This document shows positions 28,314-36,841 of a DNA stretch of 64,000 nt, one piece after another (position 1 is the first letter of the stretch; each line of letters starts with the position of its first letter). Under the pieces are notes generated by a model, which saw only the letters and a program-made list of their open reading frames with translations, did no database searches and had not been told where the DNA came from. A program made the translations under genes and the position numbers. The stretch comes from JAHQVI01 sp963727575 (lineage in GTDB: Bacteria > Pseudomonadota > Alphaproteobacteria > Rhizobiales > Rhodomicrobiaceae), in contig CAVSIA010000006.1 of the NCBI GenBank assembly GCA_963727575.1, forward strand, positions 17,664 to 81,663, read 5' to 3'.

Positions 28314-29108
28314 ATGGCGCGAAATCTTCACGGGAAAACGGCTGTCGTCACCGGCGGCACGAACGGCATCGGCGCGGCGGTCGCGCTTCGCCTGGCGGCG
28401 GAAGGCGTCCGCGTCGCCATTGTCGGCCGCAATGAACGCGCTGCCGAAAAGCTAATGCAGGCGATCGGCGACGCAAGCCGGTTCAGCTTCATCAAGGCGG
28501 ACATCGGCAGCCCCGCCGACATCGAAATTGCCGCCGGCGAGGCGTTGGACCGGCTGTCGCATATCGACATTCTGGTGAACAGCGCCGGCGGCAGCCGCCT
28601 GTTGCCGTTCCTCAAGACCGACTCCGCCGTGCTCGACGAGATGCTGGCGGTCAATCTGCGCGGGACCTTCCTGTTCGCGAAGGCGGCGGCTTTGTCGATG
28701 ATCGCTCATGGCAGCGGCGGCGCGATCGTCAATATCTCCTCGATCTCAGGACAGCGCGGCAGCGCGTTGCGGGCAGCCTACGGCATGGCCAAGAGCGCCG
28801 TGATCCAGCTGACGAAAGTCATGGCGGTCGAGCTCGCCGGATACGCCATCCGCGTCAACGCCATCGCGCCGGGGCCGATAGAAACGCGCGCCGTCCGCGA
28901 GCGGCATCGGCCGACCACGCGGGAGGCCTATTTGCGGACCATCCCGATGCAGCGCTACGGCACCGTCGATGAAGTCGCCTCCGCGGCAGTCTTTCTGTCG
29001 TCGGATGAAGCCTCCTACGTGACCGGGCACATCCTCAATGTCGATGGCGGGTTCTACGCGGCGGGCCTGATCGAGCCGGACGCTAAGACCGACGCGCTTC
29101 CGTCGTAG
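28314..29108 (+). CDS. SDR-family oxidoreductase
   Basis: This 264-residue NAD(P)-dependent dehydrogenase has a Rossmann glycine motif TGGTNGIGAAV, NNAG-like NSAGG, a catalytic Ser in NISSISG, and Tyr-x-x-x-Lys in AAYGMAKS. The C-terminus ends with the usual VTGHILNVDGGF. I use the ATG at 28314, where family similarity begins. It starts a plus-strand unit with a BASS-type transporter and a cyclase-family hydrolase. The acceptor is unknown. Confidence 0.9.
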   Translation: MARNLHGKTAVVTGGTNGIGAAVALRLAAEGVRVAIVGRNERAAEKLMQAIGDASRFSFIKADIGSPADIEIAAGEALDRLSHIDILVNSAGGSRLLPFLKTDSAVLDEMLAVNLRGTFLFAKAAALSMIAHGSGGAIVNISSISGQRGSALRAAYGMAKSAVIQLTKVMAVELAGYAIRVNAIAPGPIETRAVRERHRPTTREAYLRTIPMQRYGTVDEVASAAVFLSSDEASYVTGHILNVDGGFYAAGLIEPDAKTDALPS

Positions 29109-29130
29109 ATCGATAAATCAGAGGTAGATC

Positions 29131-30099
29131 ATGCCCTTATTGGCGTGGTTGGGCCGGCGGGCGACCGCGGCCCTGGCAGGCGGCGCATTGCTCGGCCTTG
29201 CTCTTCCGTGGCTTGCGAGCCTCTTTCGCGCCATGCTGGCCGAGATCGTCTTCGTCTTCATCGTGGCCTCGTTCCTGAAGGTCGACTGGAGGACGGTCTC
29301 GCAGGTCTGGCAGACGCCCGCACTTCCGCTCCGGGGGCTCGCCTGGTCGGTGATCGGGCTGCCGATCGTGCTCGCGGCGGTGTTGTCGATCATTCCGCTG
29401 GCTGAGGGAATGAGCCAGAGCCTGATCATCTGGGGCGTGTCCCCGCCGATGACAGCGGCGATCGTCTTCGCGATGCTGCTGCGTCTCGATACGGCTCTGG
29501 CGGTCGGCGTGGCGATGACCGGCATGCTCGTGGTCCCGTTTACCGCGCCGATCCTGTGTGCCTACCTTGGCGATATTACCATCGCGGCGGGCTCGCTCGT
29601 CCTGGTCCGCAATGTTGCATTCTTCGTCGGCGGTGCGATCCTCGTGGCGTTGATCCTGCGGCGGCTGATGGGCCGGGCGTTCATCGAAGGCCGCGCCGAC
29701 GAGCTGAACGGCCTCGTCATCCTCACACTCATCGCCTATGCGGCTTCGCTGACCGCGGGGGTCGGCGCCGAATTCGCCGAACGGCCGCTCCGGGTCGTCC
29801 AGTTCCTCGCGGCGGGCTTCGTCTCCAATGTCGCGGCACAGTTGGTGACGGCGGCGCTGTTCTGGTCCTACGGCAAGAAGCAGGCGATGTCCGTGGCGCT
29901 GCTTGCCGGCAACCGCAACATGTCCGTGCTTTGCGCCAATCTCGGCGCGGCCATGACGCCCGACATCGCGTTGTTCTTCGCGGCGAGCCATGTGCCGATC
30001 TACACGCTTCCCTGGCTGCTGCGGCGGCTTTATGCGTGGATCGTGGCGCCCGACCGCCGTAGCAGCTCCAAGGTGTTGCCGCCAAGACCCGCCGAATGA
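29131..30099 (+). CDS. BASS-type membrane transporter
   Basis: This 322-residue polytopic protein has about 10 hydrophobic segments. It has the conserved polar breaks of the bile acid:sodium symporter fold, such as SPPMTAAIVFAMLLRLD in helix 4 and LLAGNRNMSVLCANLG in helix 9. It follows the SDR gene by 22 bases and probably imports or exports a substrate or product of the pathway. It could alternatively belong to a related arsenite/organic-anion permease group. Confidence 0.7.
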   Translation: MPLLAWLGRRATAALAGGALLGLALPWLASLFRAMLAEIVFVFIVASFLKVDWRTVSQVWQTPALPLRGLAWSVIGLPIVLAAVLSIIPLAEGMSQSLIIWGVSPPMTAAIVFAMLLRLDTALAVGVAMTGMLVVPFTAPILCAYLGDITIAAGSLVLVRNVAFFVGGAILVALILRRLMGRAFIEGRADELNGLVILTLIAYAASLTAGVGAEFAERPLRVVQFLAAGFVSNVAAQLVTAALFWSYGKKQAMSVALLAGNRNMSVLCANLGAAMTPDIALFFAASHVPIYTLPWLLRRLYAWIVAPDRRSSSKVLPPRPAE

Positions 30100-30168
30100 C
30101 CGGTGGAATAAGCCGCAACCGGCGGCAATTCTGCTATAAGGGCCAGAAGCAAAAAGGGAGAGCTGCGG

Positions 30169-31179
30169 ATGACACGGTGGGTCAACAGACCTGAGGGCTC
30201 GAACTGGGGCGATTTCGGCCCGGACGACCGCATCGGACGGCTCAATCAGCTGACGCCCGAGCGCGTCCGGCGCGCCGCCGCCGAGGTCAAGACCGGCGAG
30301 CGCTTCTGCCTCAGCCTGCCGCTCGACTATCCCGGCGGCCGGGCTCTTGCTCCACACCGATTTCCGCCGGAGCTGCGCCCGACCGAACGCCACGGCCACG
30401 ATTATTTCAATTACCGGTTCAGCAACGAAGGGGCCGCCTATTCCGATTGCGGTTGTGATGACGCCGTTCTGCTGTGTACGCAGTATTCGACGCAATGGGA
30501 TAGCCTCTACCATATTGGCGAGATGTTCGACGCCGACGGCGATGGCCAGCCGGAGCTGGTCTATTACAACGGTTATCGAGCGTCCCCGCATGGCAGCGGC
30601 GCGGATTCGCGCGAGGGCGGCATTCCGCTCGGCATCGAGAACATGGCGCAGACCGCCGTCCAGGGGCGCGGCGTGCTGATCGATCTGGAGCGGCGTTTCG
30701 GACGCCAGCGCCATCTGGTCGGATATGACGATCTGATGGCCGTGATGCGGGAGGATAAGGTTACGGTCGAGATCGGCGACATTCTTTGCCTTTCGACGGG
30801 CTTCGCCTCGGTGGTGCTGGAAATGGAGCGGCAGCCCGATGCGGCAACGCTGCACAATTCCTGCGCCGCGCTGGACGGATTCGACCGGCGGCTGCTTGAA
30901 TGGATCACCGAAAGCGGCGTCGCGGCGATCGCCGCCGATAATTTCGCCGTCGAGGCGATCCCGGCGCGCGGGCAGGGCTTGGAGGGCTCGCGGCCTTTCG
31001 TGCCGCTCCACAATCACTGTCTGTTCAAGCTTGGCATTCACCTGGGCGAGCTTTGGGATTTCAGTGAACTGAGCAAATGGCTGCGCGCGCATGGCCGCAA
31101 CAGGTTCCTACTCACCGCTCCGCCGCTGCGCCTGCCGGGCGCGGCGGGCTCGCCGGTAACTCCCGTTGCGACGGTCTGA
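30169..31179 (+). CDS. cyclase-family (kynurenine formamidase-like) hydrolase
   Basis: This 336-residue metal-dependent hydrolase of the cyclase family has the metal region QYSTQWDSLYHIG followed by FDADGDG and the active-site-like ENMAQTAVQGRGVLIDL and IGDILCLSTGF. The final zinc-site His is in PLHNHCLFKLGIHLGELWDF. The Gln in STQWD replaces the canonical His of HxxTHxD. This form is known in one subgroup, so it is not a defect by itself. It ends the SDR-BASS-cyclase unit and may open a lactone or ring in the local pathway. Confidence 0.85.
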   Translation: MTRWVNRPEGSNWGDFGPDDRIGRLNQLTPERVRRAAAEVKTGERFCLSLPLDYPGGRALAPHRFPPELRPTERHGHDYFNYRFSNEGAAYSDCGCDDAVLLCTQYSTQWDSLYHIGEMFDADGDGQPELVYYNGYRASPHGSGADSREGGIPLGIENMAQTAVQGRGVLIDLERRFGRQRHLVGYDDLMAVMREDKVTVEIGDILCLSTGFASVVLEMERQPDAATLHNSCAALDGFDRRLLEWITESGVAAIAADNFAVEAIPARGQGLEGSRPFVPLHNHCLFKLGIHLGELWDFSELSKWLRAHGRNRFLLTAPPLRLPGAAGSPVTPVATV

Positions 31180-31192
31180 GCGGTAAGGCCGC

Positions 31193-32254
31193 TCAGTCGC
31201 TCAGATCGAACATCACCTTTCCGGCCTGTCCGGAAGCGGCGATGTCGAAGGCGCGCTCGAAATCTTCGAGGGGGAAGCTGTGGGTGAGAATCGGCTCGAC
31301 ATCGATCGCCCCGGCGCTCAGAAGCCGCTCGACAGCCAGCCAGGTCTCGTCGATCAGCCGGCCGTAAATCCCGCGAAGCTGGATCTCGCGCAAGACGACG
31401 TGCCGGGAGATATCGAGGCTGATCTCCTCGTCCGGTAGGCTGGCGATGATCAGCGAACCGCCGGGCGTGAGCGCTTCGAGCGCGGCCCGGATGGCGCCGG
31501 GATGGCCCGAGCCATCGATGGCGACATCGATGCGTTCGGCGCCAGGACCGCCCGTCCCGGCGACAATATCCTCCACGCTCGCTGCGGTGCGATCCGCGCC
31601 GACGGCCCCGGCAAGCTCGCGCCGGAACGGCACCGGGTCGACCGCCAGAATGCGCGCCGCCCCGAGCGCTGCGGCTCCGGCCACCGCGAACAGCCCGATC
31701 GGCCCGCAGCCGACGATCAGCACTGTGGCGGCGCGGATGTCGGTTTCCATCAGTACCCGGATCGAAACGCCGAGCGGCTCCATGATCGCCGCGCGGCGGG
31801 CGCCGATTGTCGCCGGGACCTTGCGCAGGGCGCGCTCCGGCACGACCGTATGCCGGCGGAAGCAGCCCTGGCCGAGCTTGCTGAACACTTTGAGGTTGAG
31901 GCAGGTATGGCGCCGGTTGGCCCGGCACTGGCTGCATGTGCCGCAATAGATATGCGTCTCCGCCGATACGATATCGCCGGGTGCGACGGCGGTGACCTCC
32001 GCGCCGATCTCGACGACTTCGCCGCCCAGCTCGTGGCCGAGCGGGAAGGGTGGACGATAGGTCCGCGCCGCCCAGCCGTTCCATTTATAAAGATGCAGAT
32101 CCGTGCCGCAGATCGCGGCGTAATGCACGCGCACCAGCACGTCGCGCGGGCCGATGGGGCCAAGCGGCATGGGAGTGAGCGCCAGCCCGCCGGCCTCGGG
32201 CCGCGCCTTGATCACGGCGGGGGAAACCTGTCCGGCGAACGTGTCCTGCGGCAT
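31193..32254 (-). CDS. zinc alcohol dehydrogenase (threonine-dehydrogenase-like)
   Basis: This 353-residue medium-chain dehydrogenase has a catalytic zinc site (ICGTDLHLYKWN, LGHELGGEVV), a structural zinc site (CGTCSQCRANRRHTC) and the NAD-binding motif VGCGPIGLFAVAGAAALGA. The CGTDLH-YKWN pattern and IYGRLIDETW are typical of L-threonine 3-dehydrogenase and related polyol dehydrogenases. It follows the TRAP permease genes on the same strand, so it probably oxidises the compound they import; the substrate need not be threonine. Confidence 0.85.
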   Translation of the reverse strand: MPQDTFAGQVSPAVIKARPEAGGLALTPMPLGPIGPRDVLVRVHYAAICGTDLHLYKWNGWAARTYRPPFPLGHELGGEVVEIGAEVTAVAPGDIVSAETHIYCGTCSQCRANRRHTCLNLKVFSKLGQGCFRRHTVVPERALRKVPATIGARRAAIMEPLGVSIRVLMETDIRAATVLIVGCGPIGLFAVAGAAALGAARILAVDPVPFRRELAGAVGADRTAASVEDIVAGTGGPGAERIDVAIDGSGHPGAIRAALEALTPGGSLIIASLPDEEISLDISRHVVLREIQLRGIYGRLIDETWLAVERLLSAGAIDVEPILTHSFPLEDFERAFDIAASGQAGKVMFDLSD

Positions 32255-32279
32255 CAGCGGCTCCCTGAAGTGTGTCGGA

Positions 32280-33563
32280 TCATCGATAGCCCAGCGTTTC
32301 CGGCAGCCAGAGCGCGATGCCCGGCACGAGAATGACCAGCCCGGTCGCCACCGTCATTGCCAGCAGCATCCAGAGCACCCAAGGCACGGTGTCCTCCATC
32401 GGTGTGTTGGCGATCTGGCAGGACACCATGAGATTGACGGCGAGCGGCGGGGTGAACTGGCCGATGGCGACGGTCAAGGTGAGCACGACGCCGAACCAGA
32501 CGAGGTTCCAGCCGAAGCTCGTGGCGATCGGGATGAGGATCGGCAGCAGGATCAGGAAGATCGAGATGCCGTCGAGAAACATGCCGATGAAGATCAGCGC
32601 CAGGAGCAGAAGCCCCATGGTGCCGGTTTCGCCGAGCTTCAGTCCCATGACGCCGTCGGCGATCTGCTGCATGAGGCCCAGAGTGCTGGTCGCCCAGGCG
32701 AACACCGAGGCGAGGCCGACCACGATCAGGATGATCGCAGACAGCTCGGCCGCTTCGACAAGCATTCCGTACAGGTCGCCCAGCTTCAGCGTCCGGTACA
32801 CGAAAAAGCCGATGAACAGGCCGTAGAAGACCGCGATCACCGCCGCTTCGGTCGGCGTGAACGCGCCGATGCGCATGCCGCCGAGGATCACGACCGGCGC
32901 CAGCAGCCCCCAGAACGCTTCCTTGAAGCTTTCCCATATGCCCGGCCGCTCGGATTGCGGCGCCTTGCCACCGAAATCCTTGACCCGCGAGATGACGATG
33001 ATCGGCACCATGATGGCGAGACCGGCGAGGATGCCGGGGAACAGTCCGGCGATGAAGATTGCCGGCACCGAAACGCCCGGCACCAGCACGGCGTAGATGA
33101 TGAAGGCCAGCGAGGGCGGGATGAGAATGTCGGTGGCCGAGGCTGCGGCGACGGTCGAGGCGATGAAGGACGGCGGATAGCCGTCGCGCACCATGCTGCC
33201 GGTGACCACCTGTCCGACCGCTGCGGCGGTCGCGGGTCCGGAGCCGGAGATGCCGCCCATCAGCATCGCCACCATCACCGACACGGTCGCGAGCGCGCCG
33301 CGTCCGGCGCCGACAAGGGCGGTGGCGAACCGCACCAGCCGCAACGCGACGCCGGTGCGCTCGAAAACGCAGCCGACCAGCACGAACATCGGCAGGGCGA
33401 TCAACGGATATTTGGCGATGGCCGTGTAGACGTTTGTGGGTACCGCGACCAGGCTGTCGCCGGATATAAGGATCGCGGCCGCGCCGGTCAGTCCAAGGGC
33501 GACGGCGACGGGGACGCCGCTGAACAGCATGATGAGAGCCAAGCCGAAAATCATCCATGCCAT
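32280..33563 (-). CDS. dctM: TRAP transporter large permease (DctM)
   Basis: This 427-residue permease has 12 or so helices and hallmark segments such as GISGSGPATAAAVGQVV, ASTVAAASATDILIPPSLAFIIYAVL, and GLMLLALIFIGMFLDGISIFLILLPIL-like sequence. The ATG at 33563 fits the family start (MAWMIFGLALIML). It overlaps the small permease gene by 13 bases and is followed by the ADH gene 25 bases later. It forms the sodium-coupled channel of the TRAP system. Confidence 0.92.
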   Translation of the reverse strand: MAWMIFGLALIMLFSGVPVAVALGLTGAAAILISGDSLVAVPTNVYTAIAKYPLIALPMFVLVGCVFERTGVALRLVRFATALVGAGRGALATVSVMVAMLMGGISGSGPATAAAVGQVVTGSMVRDGYPPSFIASTVAAASATDILIPPSLAFIIYAVLVPGVSVPAIFIAGLFPGILAGLAIMVPIIVISRVKDFGGKAPQSERPGIWESFKEAFWGLLAPVVILGGMRIGAFTPTEAAVIAVFYGLFIGFFVYRTLKLGDLYGMLVEAAELSAIILIVVGLASVFAWATSTLGLMQQIADGVMGLKLGETGTMGLLLLALIFIGMFLDGISIFLILLPILIPIATSFGWNLVWFGVVLTLTVAIGQFTPPLAVNLMVSCQIANTPMEDTVPWVLWMLLAMTVATGLVILVPGIALWLPETLGYR

Positions 33564-34144
33564 GGGCGATTGCTCCCCGCGATCAGGTGCCAGATGCGCT
33601 CGGCCACGCGGATCAGGACGAGCGCCGACAGCGTCGGCATCCACATGGTGAACACCCAGGAGGGATAGCCGAGCCCCGGTGTCAGCACGCCGTAGCGATA
33701 TTCGTCCCAGGCAAGCTGTGCGCCGTAGACCAGGAGGATGAGGAAGCAGACGCCCGTCGCGCCGAGCGCAATCAGATCGGCGATGTGGCGTCGCCGCGGG
33801 GCCAGCTTGTCGATGAAATAGTCGATGCTGATATGCCGCCGGCGCGCCATGGCGTAGGAGGTGCCGATCATGGCGGTGATCACCATCAGCGCGACCGAAT
33901 ACTCTTCGGTAAACGCGAGGGAGATGTTGGTGAGATAGCGCGTCACGACATTGACCGCGGTGATCAGGGCGATGCCGGCCATGCAGACCGCCATCGCCGC
34001 CGCCTCGATTTTAAGCGACAGAAGACGGGGATGAGCGGCATCCGCGCGCTTTCCGCTCGCCTCCGCCTCTGTAGCGGCGCCAACGCTCCGGGCGTCATCC
34101 GCCGGTGTCGTCCGATTGCGGGTTACGCCTTCATAGATACTCAT
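33551..34144 (-). CDS. dctQ: TRAP transporter small permease (DctQ)
   Basis: This 197-residue protein has four transmembrane helices (starts AAMAVCMAGIALITAVNVVTRYL, then two short ones with ARRRHISIDYFID, then VFTMWMPTLSALVLIRVAERIW). I use the ATG at 34144, because upstream sequence is low-similarity. It overlaps dctM and lies 162 bases downstream of the frameshifted dctP gene. It acts with the large permease. Confidence 0.9.
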   Translation of the reverse strand: MSIYEGVTRNRTTPADDARSVGAATEAEASGKRADAAHPRLLSLKIEAAAMAVCMAGIALITAVNVVTRYLTNISLAFTEEYSVALMVITAMIGTSYAMARRRHISIDYFIDKLAPRRRHIADLIALGATGVCFLILLVYGAQLAWDEYRYGVLTPGLGYPSWVFTMWMPTLSALVLIRVAERIWHLIAGSNRPWHG

Positions 34145-34306
34145 GGCTGGTCCTCGCTGCGCGTCTGACGTCTGGCCGGCGTGGGTCCCGCCTGGCATTT
34201 GGCAGCCGAACCGCGCCCCGCACGTGGCCCGGCCGCCGGGTGCCGCCACGCCTCGATGATAGGTCAAGGACGGTGGCGGCGTCACATCCCGCAGCTAGGC
34301 GGCCGA

Positions 34307-35357
34307 TCATGCGTTGCGATGCGCGATGGCGTTCTGGGCTTTCTTCACCAGATCCGGCCCGACCTTGGGCGCGTATTTGTCGAAGACCGACTTCGTCGCG
34401 TCCTGGAAGGCCTGCTTTTCGGCGTCGGTCAACTCCTCGACCTGCACGCCGCGCCGGGCGAGCTCGTCGAGCGACGAGCGGTCGCCGTTGATCCCGAGGC
34501 CCTTGCGGCTGGATGCGGTATGCTCGCGCGCGGCCTGGAGCGCCGCCTCGCGCATGATGCCCTGATCTTCGGGGGGGAAGCTGTCCCAGATGCCGTTCTT
34601 GACGTGGAAGATGTTGGCGTCGGCGACGTAGTTCCAAAGAGCTTAGGTGGTTCTGTGACAGCGTATCGAGCCGGGTCTGCAGGAAGACATTGACCGGCGT
34701 TTCCTGGCCGTCGACCGCGCCGGTTGCCAGCGCCGGTTGCAGGTCGGCCCAGCTCATCTGCAAGGGATTGGCGCCGAGGGCGTTGAAGATGTCGGCGAAA
34801 ATCGGCCCTGCCGCGAAGCGGATCTTGAGCCCGGCGAGATCGGCCGGCTTGCGGATCGGGCGTTTGGAATTGGAGATCTGGCGGAAGCCGTTTTCACTCC
34901 AGGCGAGCGCGGTGGTCTCCTGTTTGCCCAGCGCCGCGTCGAGATCCTTGCGGACCTCTCCTTCCGTCGTCAGGGCGTCGAAGGCGGCGTGGTCGGGCAT
35001 CAGGAAGGGCAGCGAGAACAGCGTCATCTCAGGGATCTGCAGGGCGATGTTGATCGTCGAGCTGACCAGCATGTCGATCAGCCCCTGGCGCATGGCGACC
35101 AGCTCGCGCGTCTGATCGCCGCCGACGAGCTGCGAGCCCGGATAAACCTTGATGTTGATCCGCTTGTCCGTGCGCTCACCGACCAGCTCGGCCCAGCGGA
35201 AAGCGGCCACGCTGGTGCCGAGCGGCTTGTTGCCGACCACCGAGAGCTTGTATTCCGCTTTGTAGGTTTGAGCGCGCAAAATGGCGGGAGTGGCCAAGAC
35301 GAATGCGCTTGCGCCTGCACCCTTGAGGATGAGACGCCGGGAAATCCTGCCAGTCAT
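34307..35357 (-). pseudogene. dctP: TRAP solute-binding protein DctP, frameshifted
   Basis: This is a twin-arginine-like signal protein (SRRLILKGAGASAFVLATPAILRA) of the DctP family. It has SVVGNKPLGTSVAAFRWAELV, LVGGDQTRELVAMRQG, LPFLMPDHAAF and GLKIRFAAGPIFADIFNALGANPLQMSWADLQPALATGAVDGQE. Near 34635 the frame slips by one base, and LWNYVADANIFHVKNG continues in another frame to 34307. Joined, it is about 350 residues, the normal length. The break may be an error. It is the periplasmic receptor of this TRAP system. Confidence 0.85.
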
Positions 35358-35815
35358 GAGCTTTCCTCCACACAGACGGGCGCTTGGTTTTCGCCCATTC
35401 TTGCTTGCGAACGTGCCGCTCCTTTCGGAGCGAGGCGGAGGCCTTATTCAAGGTCCGCCGAACAAGCTGCATATAATTTCCGTTAATCGGAACAGTATTT
35501 GCAGAAAAGCCAATATGCGAAAATTATATATTGGTATTCTATATTGTCAATTAACCTAAGCCCAGCGCGGAGCGTTTGTCCAGCGGAAATTAATTTCCAA
35601 TAAACGGAACAAAAGCGGCGAGACATTCGGTGCGGTGCTCCCGATTGGGCCATCCTGAATGGCCCCCGCGAACCGTTTTCGGCCAGGTTGCGGCCGACCG
35701 GTTGCAGACCTGACGAGTTCAACATGTCATAATCGGTAAGTTCGCGTTATCATGACTTAACCGGCGCCGGCGGACCGCCAGCCCGGCGATAAAAAAACAT
35801 GGGAGGAACTGACTG
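35358..35815. other. divergent intergenic region with operators
   Basis: These 458 bases separate the TRAP dctP gene from the divergent TAXI gene. The region is AT-rich at 35460-35610 and shows no gene. TTCCG-TTAAT-CGGAA (35478-35492) is a perfect inverted repeat. GGAAATTAATTTCC (35585-35598) overlaps a related site ending CGGAAC (to 35610). The spaced palindromes suggest an IclR- or similar type operator. Confidence 0.5.
35478..35492. promoter_or_regulatory. palindrome upstream of dctP
   Basis: TTCCG-TTAAT-CGGAA is a perfect 5-5-5 inverted repeat about 120 bases before the dctP start. A close variant, TTCCA-ATAAA-CGGAA, occurs at 35595-35609. The pair may bind the IclR-family regulator at 19 kb, which is an inference. 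Confidence 0.45.
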
Positions 35816-36763
35816 ATGACAGCAAAACTGCGTGTGTGCACCATTGTCGGGGGCGCGTTGATGGCTTTCGGCATGGGCGCTGCCTCGGCCGAAGACATCA
35901 AGCTGGTCACGGGGCCGCAAGGTGGCTCCTGGTATCCGCTCGGCGGAGCCATCAAGAACCTGGTGGAGAAAGAGCTTCCCGGCACCAACGTGTCCGTCGG
36001 TCCCGGCGCGGGCATCGCCAACGTCAAGGCGATCGAAGCGGGCAAGGCCGATATCGGTTTCGCCAACTCGGTGTCGACGGTCGACGCCATCAACGGCAAG
36101 CCGCCTTTCGAAAAAGCCTATAAGAACGTCTGCAACCTCGCCACGCTCTATCCGCAATATTTCCAGGTCGTCGCGCTCGCCGATGCCGGCATCAACACGC
36201 CGGCCGATCTGAAGGGCAAGGCGCTGACGACGCAGAAGAAGGGCAACACCGGCGAACAGATCACCGCGCACCTGCTGAAAGCCTACGGCATGACCTATGA
36301 CGACTTGCCGAGCGTCAGCCAGGGCTCCTACACCGACAGCGTCAATCTGCTGAAGGACGGTAACGCCAAGTGGTTCACGCTGGGCAGCACGGCGCCGGCC
36401 AGCTCGGTCATGGATCTCGCCTCGGCCCGCGACATCAAGCTGATCGAAGTGCCGGAAGACGGCATGAAGAAGATGCAGGAGATCAATCCGGGCTATAAGC
36501 CGATCGTCGTCAAGGCCGGCACCTATCCCAAGCAGGACAAGGACGTGACCACCGTCGGCTATGCCACGCACATCATCGCCCGCTGCGATCTCGACGACAA
36601 GACCGCGACCGGCGTGCTGAAGGCGATCGTCGGCGGCATCGGCGATCTGGCAGCGGTTGCCGACGCGATCAAGGGCGTCGACGCCAAGGAGATGGCCAAG
36701 GACATCGGCGTGCCGATGCACAAGGCTGCCGAGGCGTTCTATAAGGAAAAAGGCGCGCTCTGA
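35816..36763 (+). CDS. TAXI-type TRAP solute-binding protein
   Basis: This 315-residue periplasmic receptor has a signal peptide (about residues 1-25, ending ASA). It has the TAXI family motif VTGPQGGSWYPLGGAI, GAGIANVKAIEAGKADIGFAN, and the C-terminal region with PGYKPIVVKAGTY. It is followed 78 bases later by the fused permease. The pair makes a second TRAP system with different architecture from the DctPQM set at 32-35 kb. The ligand is not known; TAXI systems often take dicarboxylates or amino acids. Confidence 0.9.
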   Translation: MTAKLRVCTIVGGALMAFGMGAASAEDIKLVTGPQGGSWYPLGGAIKNLVEKELPGTNVSVGPGAGIANVKAIEAGKADIGFANSVSTVDAINGKPPFEKAYKNVCNLATLYPQYFQVVALADAGINTPADLKGKALTTQKKGNTGEQITAHLLKAYGMTYDDLPSVSQGSYTDSVNLLKDGNAKWFTLGSTAPASSVMDLASARDIKLIEVPEDGMKKMQEINPGYKPIVVKAGTYPKQDKDVTTVGYATHIIARCDLDDKTATGVLKAIVGGIGDLAAVADAIKGVDAKEMAKDIGVPMHKAAEAFYKEKGAL

Positions 36764-36841
36764 CGCCCCTGCACGTGACGAGACGGACGTCGACACGATG
36801 ACGTCCGTCTCCCCTCGGGCTCGAATTGCGGGAGCATTGCC

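Noticed and set aside
30169..31179. Loss of the canonical HxxTHxD motif in the cyclase-family protein
   Set aside because: The STQWD form recurs in a subgroup of this family, so it is not taken as a defect.
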